From Alphaproteobacteria bacterium (GTDB lineage: Bacteria > Pseudomonadota > Alphaproteobacteria > SP197), in NCBI GenBank assembly GCA_009694045.1, contig SHVY01000001.1, positions 1-64,000 on the forward strand: a stretch of DNA of 64,000 bases, given 5' to 3'. Positions within the stretch are counted from its first letter, which is position 1. Each line of letters begins with the position of its first letter. The notes beneath the pieces were generated by a model. That model saw only the letters and a program-made list of their open reading frames with translations. It was not told the origin of the DNA and did no database searches. Positions 42,827 through 51,419 of this stretch are shown here, in pieces. Made by a program: the position numbers and the translations under genes.

Positions 42827-44929
42827 ATGACCGTAGCGAATGTCGATGTCGGCCGCCGCGCGGACCGCGTGGCGCGCGATCCCGCGATGGTGCTTTGGGC
42901 GGCGATCGGGGTCGTGGTGGTCGCCGCGTTCGGACTCAGAAGTTCGCTTCCCTGGCTCGACGATCTGCCGAAGGACCTGATCCTGCCGCTGAACGATTGG
43001 TTCAACGCCGGCATGGACTGGTTCGTCGCCACTTTCAAGGTGGTCTTCCGGGCCGTGAGCTGGACCGTCGAATGGCCCATGGTCTGGCTTCAGGCCGTGC
43101 TGGCCTGGCTGCCCTGGCCGGCGACGATGATGGGCTTCGTGGCGCTGGGGCTGGTCGCGGGCGGGGTCCGGCTGGCGATCTTCACCCTGTTCGCGATGCT
43201 TTACATGCTGGTCACCGGCTATTGGGATCCGAGCATGAATACCCTCGCCATGGTGGGGGTTTCGGTGCCCCTGTCGGCGGGCATCGGATTGACCCTCGGG
43301 ATCATCGCGTTCAAGAGCCGGCGGGCGGAGCGCATCGTGCAGCCCACGTTGGACCTGATGCAGACGGTGCCGACGTTCGCCTACCTGATACCGATTCTCC
43401 TGCTGTTCGGGTTCGGCCCCGTGGTCGGCCTGATCGCCGGCGCGATCTACGCCGCGCCGCCGATGGTCCGGAACGTGATCCTCGGCCTGCAGCGCGTGCC
43501 GAGCGACATCGTCGAATCGGGGCGCATGGCCGGGTGCACCAAACGCCAGCTTCTGTGGTGGGTGCAGGTGCCCGCCGCCATGCCGACGATCCTGATCGGC
43601 CTCAATCAGACGATCCTTGCGGCCCTCAGCATGGTGATCATCGCCTCGGTGATCGGCAGCTTCGCCGACGTCGGCTGGGCGCTCCTCAACACCATGCGCA
43701 AGGCCGAGTTCGGGCAGAGCCTGCTCGCCGGGCTGGTGATCGTGCTGATCGCCATGGTGTTCGACCGCATGAGCCGCGGCTTCGCCGAGCGTCAGGGGAT
43801 CAGCCGCGTTCAGGGCGGCGGGTTCCTTGCGCGGCACCGGACGTGGCTGGTGACCTTGGGCGGGATGGTGGTGGCGGTTCTGCTCGCCCAGGCGATCGCG
43901 CCCCTGCACGACTATCCGAAGGGCTGGGTCATCGGCGTGGCCCAGCCGCTCAACGACATGGTCTCGTTCATCAACACCACCTTCCCCGACTCGATCGATT
44001 GGGTGAAGGAGCGCATCCTGTTCTATTTCCTTCTCCCCTTGCGCAGCGGCTTCGCCCTGGTCGTGAAACCCCAGACCTGGGGATTCGATCTCACGCCGAT
44101 GATCTCGGCGATCTACGTCGTCGTCACCGGGGCGGCGGTGCTCCTGGCGGCCCGTGCCTGGTCGTGGCGCGCCGGCGTCGGGGTCGCGATCTTCGTCGGG
44201 CTCTACTACTTCGGAATGGTCAACGTGCCGTGGCTTGCCTTCGCGGCCGTCGTGCTGGCGCTCGCCTGGCAGATCGCCGGCTGGCGGGTGGCGGCCTTTG
44301 CGGCCTTCGCCATGGGGTTCATGCTCCTGACCGGCGTGTGGACCCAGGTGATGATGTCGGTCTACCTGTGCGGCGCCGCGGTGCTGATTGCCAGCCTGAT
44401 CGGCTGCTCGATCGGCATCTGGTCCGCGCGCAACGACCGTGTCTCGCGGGTGGTGAGCCCGATCGTCGACACGCTGCAGACGATGCCGACCTTCGTCTAC
44501 CTGATCCCCGTCATCATGTTCTTCCAGGTCGGTGACCTGCCGGCGCTCCTCGCCATCATCTCCTATGCGATCACCCCGGCGATCCGCTACACCGAGCACG
44601 GCATCCGCAGCGTACGCCCCGAGGTGGTGGAGGCCGCCCAATGCATGGGCTGCTCGAAGCGGCAGCTGCTGTGGCAGGTGCAACTGCCGTTGGCGTTGCC
44701 CGAGATCATGCTGGGGATCAACCAGACGATCATGTTCGGCCTCGCCATGCTGGTGGTCTCCGCCCTGGTCGGGACCAAGGAGTTGGGCCAGCTCGTCTAC
44801 CGTGCGCTCACCTCGGCCGACCCCGGCAAGGGGGCCATCGCCGGGTTGAGCATGGCCTTCATCGCGATCATCGCCGACCGTATCGTCCAGGCCTGGAGCG
44901 CGAAGAAGAAGGCCGCACTGGGGCTCTAA
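42827..44929 (+). CDS. Double-length ProW/OpuAB-type ABC permease (two fused permease domains)
   Basis: The 700-residue membrane protein contains two copies of the betaine-permease domain. The first EAA loop is 'AGCTKRQLLWWVQVPAAM' near residue 240, the second 'MGCSKRQLLWQVQLPLAL' near residue 610. Each is preceded by 'LQTVPTFAYL' or 'LQTMPTFVYL'-like helices, in place of the usual single ProW domain of about 300 residues that works as a dimer. One polypeptide therefore probably forms the whole channel. The gene has a binding-protein gene upstream but no ATPase downstream; the ProV-like ATPase at 7.1 kb is the candidate partner. Confidence 0.9.
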   Translation: MTVANVDVGRRADRVARDPAMVLWAAIGVVVVAAFGLRSSLPWLDDLPKDLILPLNDWFNAGMDWFVATFKVVFRAVSWTVEWPMVWLQAVLAWLPWPATMMGFVALGLVAGGVRLAIFTLFAMLYMLVTGYWDPSMNTLAMVGVSVPLSAGIGLTLGIIAFKSRRAERIVQPTLDLMQTVPTFAYLIPILLLFGFGPVVGLIAGAIYAAPPMVRNVILGLQRVPSDIVESGRMAGCTKRQLLWWVQVPAAMPTILIGLNQTILAALSMVIIASVIGSFADVGWALLNTMRKAEFGQSLLAGLVIVLIAMVFDRMSRGFAERQGISRVQGGGFLARHRTWLVTLGGMVVAVLLAQAIAPLHDYPKGWVIGVAQPLNDMVSFINTTFPDSIDWVKERILFYFLLPLRSGFALVVKPQTWGFDLTPMISAIYVVVTGAAVLLAARAWSWRAGVGVAIFVGLYYFGMVNVPWLAFAAVVLALAWQIAGWRVAAFAAFAMGFMLLTGVWTQVMMSVYLCGAAVLIASLIGCSIGIWSARNDRVSRVVSPIVDTLQTMPTFVYLIPVIMFFQVGDLPALLAIISYAITPAIRYTEHGIRSVRPEVVEAAQCMGCSKRQLLWQVQLPLALPEIMLGINQTIMFGLAMLVVSALVGTKELGQLVYRALTSADPGKGAIAGLSMAFIAIIADRIVQAWSAKKKAALGL

Positions 44930-44997
44930 GGAATTCCGCCGGACGGACCCTGGATTCGCCTGCGGCGGGACCTCTCGGGTCCGCCAGAGAAACCGAT

Positions 44998-45402
44998 ATG
45001 GCCAAATGGCGTCGCGCTGGCGCCGTTCGAACCGCGGCGCGCCGCAGACGTCCACGCCCTCCTGTGCCATGCCTATGCCGGAAGCGCGCGGGACGTCGCC
45101 GCGTTCGACCGCTGGTGGCCGGCGCTTCACGGTGATGGCGAATACGACCCGGCCCTGGTGTTCCTGGCCGAGGGTACCGGCCACCGGCTCCAGGGCTTCG
45201 CCCATTGCTGGACCAGCGCCTTCGTCAAGGACCTCGCCGTGGCGCCGGCCGCGCGCCGCCTCGCATCGGCCGCGCCCTGATGCTGCACGGGTTCGCCGTG
45301 TTCCAAGGTCGGGGCGCGAGCGTGCTCGACCTCAAGGTCGATCGCGACAACCCGGCCTTGCGCTTCTACGACTCGCTCGGGATGCGGCCGGTCGAGGGGT
45401 GA
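44998..45402 (+). pseudogene. GNAT-family N-acetyltransferase, frameshifted
   Basis: The middle frame reads 'ALAPFEPRRAADVHALL' and later 'FVKDLAVAPAARR', and then after about 45270 the homology continues in another frame with 'IGRALMLHGFAVFQGRGASV' and 'NPALRFYDSLGM'. Together these make a normal GNAT domain including the acetyl-CoA loop (expected R-R-R-G-I-G-R-A). One base is lost or gained in that loop. A second shift near the start separates the ATG at 44998 from the domain frame. The gene is dead unless sequencing errors are involved. Confidence 0.7.
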
Positions 45403-46578
45403 TCAGGCGGGGAAGGCCACCTGTTCGTGCTCGTAGAAATGGGCCGCGGCGGCCAGCAGCGCGATCGATATGGTCAGCGTGGACAGGACCGCGACGGCCG
45501 CGTGCAACGGGTCCACGGGATCGCCGCGCATGAGCGCGCCGAATAGGACGGTCTGGCCGAGCGTCGGAATCGCCATCATCCACAGCTTTCCCGTCACCGG
45601 CGCGAACACCATGATCATGCCCGGCAGTGACGGCACCAGCGGCAGGAGCCCAAGATAGGTCTGGGTCTCCTTGAAGCTGCGGGTGATGGTCGCGACGATT
45701 ACCTGCAGCGCCACCGCGAAGGCCATGATCGGCAGGGCGAGCACGAAGATCATCACGAACGTGCCCACGCCCGGGTTCACCTTGATGCCGACGTCCGCCA
45801 GCACGACCATGTGGAACATCAACTTGTAGGCGAACAGTGCCGCGGCCACGGCCACGGCGGTGAACACCAGCGACGCGCCGAACTTGCCCAGCATGAGCTG
45901 CCAGCGCGGCACCGGGTTGATCAGCAGGGGCTCGAGCGAGCCGCGCTCGCGCTCCCCGGCGGTGGTGTCGATCGCCAGGTACACCCCGCCGATGAACACC
46001 GTGAAGATCAGGAATGGCGGCAGCATGTTGAGGAAGATGCTGGCGATGGCGCGCCCGCCGGCGACGCTTACGGTCTCCACCTTGATCACCTCGGCGATCT
46101 CGGGATCGAGCCGCAGCCGGGCGAAGCGCTCCTTGCTGAGGATGCGATTGTATTGCTGCACCAAGTCGAGGGTGCGGCCGATGGCGACGATCGAGCCGAG
46201 GCGGGAAGGATCCACGATCATCTTGACCCGAGCCGTGCGGTCGCCCGCGACCAGCGTCTCGTAGTCCGGGGGAACGACGAGGACGAGCGGAATCTTGCCG
46301 GTACGCACCAGCAACTCCGGATCTTCCGTGGGTTCCTCGATCGTCACGCCGTTGCTTTTCAGATGCTCGACGAGCGCCGGTGCGTGTTCCGCCCCTTCCA
46401 TCCACAGGCGCTTCTCGCGGGCCGAGGGCTGGACCACCATGTTGCCGACGAACATGATGAGGGCGCCCAGCAGCAGCGGACCGATCAGCGGGTAGACCAG
46501 TCCCAGCAGCACGGTCCGCTTGTCGCGGATGTTGTCGAGCACCTCCTTGCGGAAGACGGTCAGCGCGCCGTCAAGCAT
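45403..46578 (-). CDS. ABC exporter permease, NatB-like
   Basis: The 391-residue protein has a helix at its N-terminus ('VLLGLVYPLIGPLLLGALIM'), a soluble extracytoplasmic region of about 130 residues and five or so C-terminal helices, the layout of ABC-2 type NatB permeases. 'DTTAGERERGSLEPLLINP' in the first cytoplasmic loop is the characteristic ABC-2 motif. AAGGAGG lies before the ATG at 46578. It overlaps the end of the ATPase gene by eight bases. It forms an export pump with the ATPase; the substrate (Na+, peptide or drug) is unknown. Confidence 0.88.
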   Translation of the reverse strand: MLDGALTVFRKEVLDNIRDKRTVLLGLVYPLIGPLLLGALIMFVGNMVVQPSAREKRLWMEGAEHAPALVEHLKSNGVTIEEPTEDPELLVRTGKIPLVLVVPPDYETLVAGDRTARVKMIVDPSRLGSIVAIGRTLDLVQQYNRILSKERFARLRLDPEIAEVIKVETVSVAGGRAIASIFLNMLPPFLIFTVFIGGVYLAIDTTAGERERGSLEPLLINPVPRWQLMLGKFGASLVFTAVAVAAALFAYKLMFHMVVLADVGIKVNPGVGTFVMIFVLALPIMAFAVALQVIVATITRSFKETQTYLGLLPLVPSLPGMIMVFAPVTGKLWMMAIPTLGQTVLFGALMRGDPVDPLHAAVAVLSTLTISIALLAAAAHFYEHEQVAFPA

Positions 46579-47329
46579 GGACCGCCTCCTTCTCGCTCGC
46601 GGGATCGCGCTGGCGGCCACCCTGGAAACTGACGAACACGTCTTCCAGGTCCGTCTTGCCGGTTTGGCGCCGCAGCTCGTCGGCCGTTCCCTCGGCGACG
46701 ATGCGGCCGTGGCCCATCACGACGATCCGATCACACAGCGCCTGCACTTCGCCCATGATGTGGCTGGACAGAAGCACGCAGCGGCCCTCGTCGCGGATGC
46801 GACGGATAAGGGCGCGCATCGCGCGGCTGGAGGCGACGTCGAGCCCGTTGGTCGGTTCGTCGAACAGCACGTTGTGGGGCTTGTGAACCAGGCAACGGGC
46901 GAGCGCGACCTTCATGGTCTGGCCCTTCGAGAAGCCCTTCGTGCGGCGGTCGGCGAACTCCTCCATGCCCAATTCGGCGATCAGGTCGACGATGCGGGAT
47001 TCCAGATCGGCCCCACCCAGGCCGTGCAGGCGGCCGAAATAGCGCACGTGCTCCCGCGCCGTGAGGCGCGAATAGAGCCCCCGGCTGTCGGGCAGGACCC
47101 CGATCCGCCGCTGCACCGCCCGGCGGTCGGCGATCGAGTCGAGGCCGTCGATCGTCGCGCTGCCGGCATCGGGCTGGAGGATCGTGTACAGGATGCGGAG
47201 CGTCGTCGTCTTGCCGGCGCCGTTGGGGCCGATCAGACCCGTGACCTCGCCGTCGCGCGCGACGAAGCTAACGTCCTCGACCGCCTGAATGTTGCGAAAC
47301 GCCTTGCGCAGGTTCCTTACTTCGATCAT
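46571..47329 (-). CDS. ABC exporter ATPase, NatA-like
   Basis: The 252-residue ATPase begins 'MIEVRNLRKAF' and has Walker A 'GPNGAGKTTTLRILY', signature region 'GFSKGQTMKVALARCLVH' (LSGG-like, changed to FSKG), Walker B 'NVLFDEPTNGLD' and the switch His in 'LLSSHIM'. The FSKG form is typical of NatA-type exporters. The ATG at 47329 is preferred over the ORF-track start because the fold begins there. It is coupled to the NatB-like permease. Confidence 0.9.
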   Translation of the reverse strand: MIEVRNLRKAFRNIQAVEDVSFVARDGEVTGLIGPNGAGKTTTLRILYTILQPDAGSATIDGLDSIADRRAVQRRIGVLPDSRGLYSRLTAREHVRYFGRLHGLGGADLESRIVDLIAELGMEEFADRRTKGFSKGQTMKVALARCLVHKPHNVLFDEPTNGLDVASSRAMRALIRRIRDEGRCVLLSSHIMGEVQALCDRIVVMGHGRIVAEGTADELRRQTGKTDLEDVFVSFQGGRQRDPASEKEAVHA

Positions 47330-47472
47330 GCCCAGACCATCGGCGGCTGCGGACCAGAGACCGGACGTTACCCGTGGTCTCTTATTGGATTGGTTAACGC
47401 CACGAAACCGAAGGTTTGCCATGGGGTGGACGAAGCGGCAAGCTCCCTCGACCGAAGGATGGAGATGACGTC

Positions 47473-47859
47473 ATGACGGGCGACGACGCGCGACGGGTGG
47501 TGCGCACGGACGGCGACTTCCTGCCGTTCACCCGGTACGGCGCCGTGATCCCCGGAATGACATGGTTGCCGCTGAGCCACGACCAGAGAACGGGGCAGGG
47601 AAGCTTCCTGCTGCGGATGGCGCCGGGCGCCCGGTCCCGTCCGCACGAGCATACCGACGTCGAGGAGTTCGTCGTGCTGGAGGGCGAGCTCGTGGACAAC
47701 GACGGCCGGGTGATGATGGCGGGAGATTTCGTGAGCAACGCGGCCGGAACCCGGCACTTCTCCACCGCGCCGAAGGGCTGTCTGCTCGCGGTATTCATGC
47801 GCGCCCACAACCGCCCCCTGGACGGCGACGAGATCGCGCGGCTGCCCGGCCCCACCTAG
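47473..47859 (+). CDS. Cupin-domain protein (ChrR-like)
   Basis: The 128-residue protein is a single small cupin with the metal motif 'RPHEHTDVEEFVVLEGELVD' near residue 58 and the second motif around 'RHFSTAPKGC'. It resembles the ChrR/anti-ECFsigma cupin family but lacks the N-terminal anti-sigma part. It may bind a metal or a small ligand. Its end overlaps the 3' end of the BCAT gene on the other strand by four bases. Confidence 0.78.
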   Translation: MTGDDARRVVRTDGDFLPFTRYGAVIPGMTWLPLSHDQRTGQGSFLLRMAPGARSRPHEHTDVEEFVVLEGELVDNDGRVMMAGDFVSNAAGTRHFSTAPKGCLLAVFMRAHNRPLDGDEIARLPGPT

Positions 47860-48749
47860 GCTTGCAGGCGCAGGCCGGCGTCCTTTGCCCACTGCATGTA
47901 AAGCGCCCGGGCCTTGCGATAGACCGGGCCCGGTTGCATCGCCCGATCTTCGATCCGGGTCACCGGCGAGACCTTCATGTAGTTCCCGGTCGAGAAGATC
48001 TCGTCCGCTTCGCGCACCTCGTCGTAGGTGATGGCGCGCTCCGCCACCGGCAGCCCGGCATCGCCGAGCAGGCCGAGGACCCGGCGGCGGGTGATGCCGG
48101 CAAGGAAGGTACCGTTGGCGGCCGGGGTCGCGACGGCCCCGTCCTTCACGATGAACAGGTTGGACCCGGCGAACTCGGCGACGTTGCCGTCGAGATCGAG
48201 CATCACCGGGTTCGTGAAACCGCGATCCTCCGCCTCCTTGAAGGCGAGGCCGGTGTTCGGATAGAGGCAGGCCGCCTTGGCCACGGTGGGCGCCGTCCTC
48301 GGATCGGGGCGGCGGAAGGGCGACAGGCAGGTGGCGAAGCCCTGGGGCTCGGGCATCGGCATCGCGTCGAGCACGAGGAGGAACTTCGTGCTGGCGGGCT
48401 CGGGGTACATGAACCCGCCGGTCGCCCAGAACGTCGGGCGGACGTAGATCGCCGTTTCGCGGGGAAAGCGGCGGGACCCTTCGAGCGCCAGGGCCAGAAT
48501 CTCGTCGGCCGCGAGGTTGGGGCGAAGGCCCATGGTCTCGGCCGAGCGGATCGCCCGGGCCATGTGCAGATCGAGGTCGGGGGCCAGGCCATCGAACACG
48601 CGCCCGCCGTCGAACACCATGGTCGCCAGCCAGAACGACTGGTCGAGCGGACCCATGACGGCGGGATTGCCCTCGACCCAGCGCCCCTCGGTGAACACCA
48701 GCGATTGCACGATCGGCACTCCCACGGATGACGCAACAGTATGGCCCAT
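47856..48749 (-). CDS. Branched-chain-amino-acid-type aminotransferase (fold-type IV PLP)
   Basis: The 297-residue protein shows 'FWLATMVFDGGRVFDGLAPD', a catalytic lysine context 'TVAKAACLYPNTGLAFKEAE' near residue 160 and the PLP-phosphate region 'FAGSNLFIVKDGAVATP', typical of BCAT/D-alanine aminotransferase-like enzymes. IlvE-like use of branched-chain keto acids is the most likely role, but class IV paralogues act on other amino acids. The ATG at 48749 is tentative: GTGs a few codons later could serve. The gene is divergent from pyrD. Confidence 0.8.
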   Translation of the reverse strand: MGHTVASSVGVPIVQSLVFTEGRWVEGNPAVMGPLDQSFWLATMVFDGGRVFDGLAPDLDLHMARAIRSAETMGLRPNLAADEILALALEGSRRFPRETAIYVRPTFWATGGFMYPEPASTKFLLVLDAMPMPEPQGFATCLSPFRRPDPRTAPTVAKAACLYPNTGLAFKEAEDRGFTNPVMLDLDGNVAEFAGSNLFIVKDGAVATPAANGTFLAGITRRRVLGLLGDAGLPVAERAITYDEVREADEIFSTGNYMKVSPVTRIEDRAMQPGPVYRKARALYMQWAKDAGLRLQA

Positions 48750-48797
48750 CGGCGGCCGAGTTCCCAACCGAACCGTGAACTCGGGGCCGGGTTCGGC

Positions 48798-48803
48798 TAT
48801 GGT
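48798..48803 (+). promoter_or_regulatory. TATGGT -10-like box five bases before the pyrD ATG
   Basis: GGCTATGGT stands in the 59-base gap between divergent genes, with GTGAAC about 17 bases upstream as a possible -35. The ATG follows after five bases, the same layout as xseB and the EamA gene, suggesting a leaderless message. Confidence 0.4.
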
Positions 48804-48808
48804 TGGGC

Positions 48809-49897
48809 ATGATCGACGTCTTCCCGATCCTGCGCCGGTTGCTGCACGCCCTGCCGGCCGAGACGGCGCATCGGGTGACGGTGCGGGCCCTGGCCATGGG
48901 GATCGCGCCGTTCGCGCGGGCGACCTCGCGGCCTTCGCTCGCCACCTCGGTCCGCGGCCTGGCTTTTCCCAATCCCATCGGGCTGGCCGCCGGGTTCGAC
49001 AAGAACGCCGAGGCGTTCGCGGCTTCGACGGCGCTGGGCTTCGGGTTCGTCGAGGTCGGCACCGTGACGCCGCGCCCACAATTGGGCAACCCCCGGCCCC
49101 GGCTGTTCCGCCTGCCCGAGGATGGCGCCGTCATCAACCGCATGGGCTTCAACAACGACGGGCTCGACGCGGTTGCCACGCGCCTCGCCCGGCGGTCCGT
49201 GCCGGGCATCGTCGGCGCCAACCTCGGCCGCAACAAGGACAGCGCCGACGCGATCGCCGACTACGTGGCGGGGTTCGACCGGCTGTACGGGCTGGCGGAC
49301 TACCTGACGATCAACGTCTCCTCGCCCAACACGCCGGGATTGCGGGACTTGCAAGCCCGGGAACGGTTGGCGCCCCTCTTGGGCGCGCTGGCCGGGGCGC
49401 GCGCGAAACGGCGGGAGGGCCACCGGCCGATCCTCCTGAAGATCGCCCCCGATCTGCTGGGGGACGAAGCCTGCGCGATCGCCGAGCTCGCCCTCGATCA
49501 CGGGATCGACGGCCTGATCATCGGCAACACCACCACCGCCCGGCCCGTGACGCTCCGGGGCCGCCATCGCGGCGAGGCCGGGGGACTGAGCGGCCGACCC
49601 CTGTTCGAACCATCGACCCGGCTCCTGGCGGCGGTCTATCGCGGCCTGGCGGGGCGATTGCCCCTGATCGGCGTCGGCGGGATCGGCGACGCCGAGGATG
49701 CGTACGAGAAGATCCGGGCGGGGGCGAGCCTGGTGCAGCTCTACACGGCGCTCGTCTACCAGGGGCCGGGCCTGCTCGCTCGCATCCTCGATGGGCTGGC
49801 GGCGCGGCTCGCGGCCGACGGGCTCACGACCATCGGCCAGGCTGTGGGCCGCGACGCGGCCCGTTTCGGGGCAGAAAATCCTAAAGAAGGTCGGTGA
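48809..49897 (+). CDS. pyrD: Dihydroorotate dehydrogenase (quinone), class 2
   Basis: The 362-residue protein has the N-terminal helical membrane-attachment segment ('LRRLLHALPAETAHRVTVRAL') that marks class 2 enzymes, followed by the barrel with 'GLAAGFDKNAEA', 'NRMGFNNDG' and the catalytic-base Ser in 'NVSSPNTPGLRDL' near residue 170. 'GVGGIGDAEDAYEKIRAGAS' binds the FMN phosphate. It oxidises dihydroorotate to orotate in pyrimidine synthesis and passes electrons to quinone. A TTG two codons upstream is the track's start. Confidence 0.95.
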   Translation: MIDVFPILRRLLHALPAETAHRVTVRALAMGIAPFARATSRPSLATSVRGLAFPNPIGLAAGFDKNAEAFAASTALGFGFVEVGTVTPRPQLGNPRPRLFRLPEDGAVINRMGFNNDGLDAVATRLARRSVPGIVGANLGRNKDSADAIADYVAGFDRLYGLADYLTINVSSPNTPGLRDLQARERLAPLLGALAGARAKRREGHRPILLKIAPDLLGDEACAIAELALDHGIDGLIIGNTTTARPVTLRGRHRGEAGGLSGRPLFEPSTRLLAAVYRGLAGRLPLIGVGGIGDAEDAYEKIRAGASLVQLYTALVYQGPGLLARILDGLAARLAADGLTTIGQAVGRDAARFGAENPKEGR

Positions 49898-50185
49898 GGA
49901 GGCCTTCGGCGAGCTAGAAGAGGGGCACGGTGGCGATCGCAAGCCACAGGACCTGTAAACCCAGGCCTACAGCCGAGATTGAGGCCATGGCCATGGCCCT
50001 GGTTGGATTTTTGCGATAGGCTCAATGCCTTGGCGTACACGGAACGTCTCCCCGAGGGTGGTCCCCTGCCCGTTAACCAGAAAGATCCTTGCCAACTCCC
50101 CCTGGGATGGGATGTCAACCGCCGCTTAACCCTATTGCAAGACCTGCCGGGGCAAGCTGGGTCAAAGCCGCTGGAACGGGCGACC

Positions 50186-51131
50186 ATGTCGCTGTTGACC
50201 CACGTTTTCGTGGCCTTGTCCTACCTGTCGCTGGCCGTTGGGCTCGGCTTGGGTCTGCCCCAGGCGGCGCCCGACGTGGTGCCGACCGTCGCCGTGGCGC
50301 TGGGCGCCCTGTCGGGCCTCTTCGTCCATCACATCTGCATCCGTTCCGGCCACGATCAGACGCTGCGCGAGGATCTGGCCCTGATGCGGCGATCTCAGGG
50401 GGCCTTGCAGGACGAACTCAACACCTCAGCCGCGCACTTGCTCCGGATCGAGGAGGAGCTTGTCTAGGTCAAGGGGCAAGCCTCCGCCGGCCCCGAGGTC
50501 GTGGCCGAGATGAAGGTGTTGCAGACCATGCTGCACCAGCTGTTCGCCAATGCCGATGTCAAGGGCATCGCCGCCACGGCCGGGACCGCCCAGGGAAAGG
50601 TGGGTGCCGCCGCCGGCGATCAGTCCGCCTGGACCCCGCCGCCGCGCTGGGTGCCGAACGCCGGAACCGACGTTCTGGCCACTATCAAGGAAGCCATCGC
50701 GGTCAACCGGATGGACGTGTATCTCCAGCCCGTGGTCCGGCTGCCCCAGCGCAAGACGATGTACTACGAGGCGTTGACGCGGCTGCGCGCCGCCGACGGT
50801 TCGCTGATCGAGCCGGGGGTCTACCTTCAGCCGGCGGAGGAGCAGGGGCTGATCGGCGCCATCGACAACGCCTTGCTGTTTCGCTGCGTGCAGCTTCTGC
50901 GCATGATCGAGCGGAAACGGCCGGAACTCAGCATCTTCTGCAACGTCTCCGGGACCACCGTGAGCGACACCGCGTTCTTCTCGCAGTTCGTCGAGTTCCT
51001 GGAACAGAACGCTCAGCTCGCCGGCCGGTTGATCCTCGAGTTCCCGTGCGACGGGTTCCTCGCCCAATCCCAGGAGCAGGCGGCCAACCTGGCGCGGCTG
51101 AACGAACTCGGCTACCGCTTCTCCGTGGACC
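50186..51131 (+). pseudogene. EAL-domain protein interrupted by an amber stop and truncated
   Basis: The ATG at 50186 starts an N-terminal pair of hydrophobic segments ('FVALSYLSLAVGLGLGLP' and 'VALGALSGLFVHH') and a coiled coil that ends 'HLLRIEEELV'. A TAG at 50465-50467 follows, and the same frame continues 'VKGQASAGPEVVAEMKVLQ' into an EAL-like domain ('YLQPVVRLPQRKTMYYEALT' near 50730). The EAL part breaks off after 'NELGYRFSVD', so its second half is missing. The typical catalytic residues in that half are lost. The parent was probably a membrane-bound cyclic-di-GMP-related protein of alphaproteobacterial type. Confidence 0.75.
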
Positions 51132-51395
51132 GCGCACTACGGCAAATGGGAATTCACCGCGCAGGCGGACAGCGACGCCGTGAAGGTCCGGGCAATCTCG
51201 AAGTCGGATCAATTCGACCGCTCCGTCACCTTCGAGAAACGTGGCGGCGACTCCATCTACGAGAAGATCGTCGGTAGCAACATCACGATTGTCCTCACCG
51301 GCGCCTTCCCCCGGCTGCACGCCGACGTCGAGAAGGGCGGCGGCTGGATGCAGAAATCCGACACGTTCATGATCGAGTTCACCGAGGTCGAATAA
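51132..51395 (+). pseudogene. C-terminal fragment of an unrelated gene fused to the broken EAL gene
   Basis: After about base 51132 the EAL frame loses homology and another frame becomes protein-like: 'HYGKWEFTAQADSDAVKVRA' through 'MIEFTEVE' and a TAA. Composition is soluble, with Lys, Phe and Asp-rich strands, unlike shadows. I do not recognise the family. The missing 5' end and the abrupt join suggest a deletion fused two genes. A 71-residue ORF from a GTG at 51180 could still be translated. Confidence 0.5.
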
Positions 51396-51419
51396 GCGCG
51401 GTGTGCTAGTTTCCCGGCC

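Noticed and set aside
42659-45205. 848-residue minus-strand ORF across the binding-protein and permease region
   Set aside because: It is antisense to the permease, has a Gly/His/Asp/Arg-rich composition typical of GC-rich shadow frames, and shows no motif.
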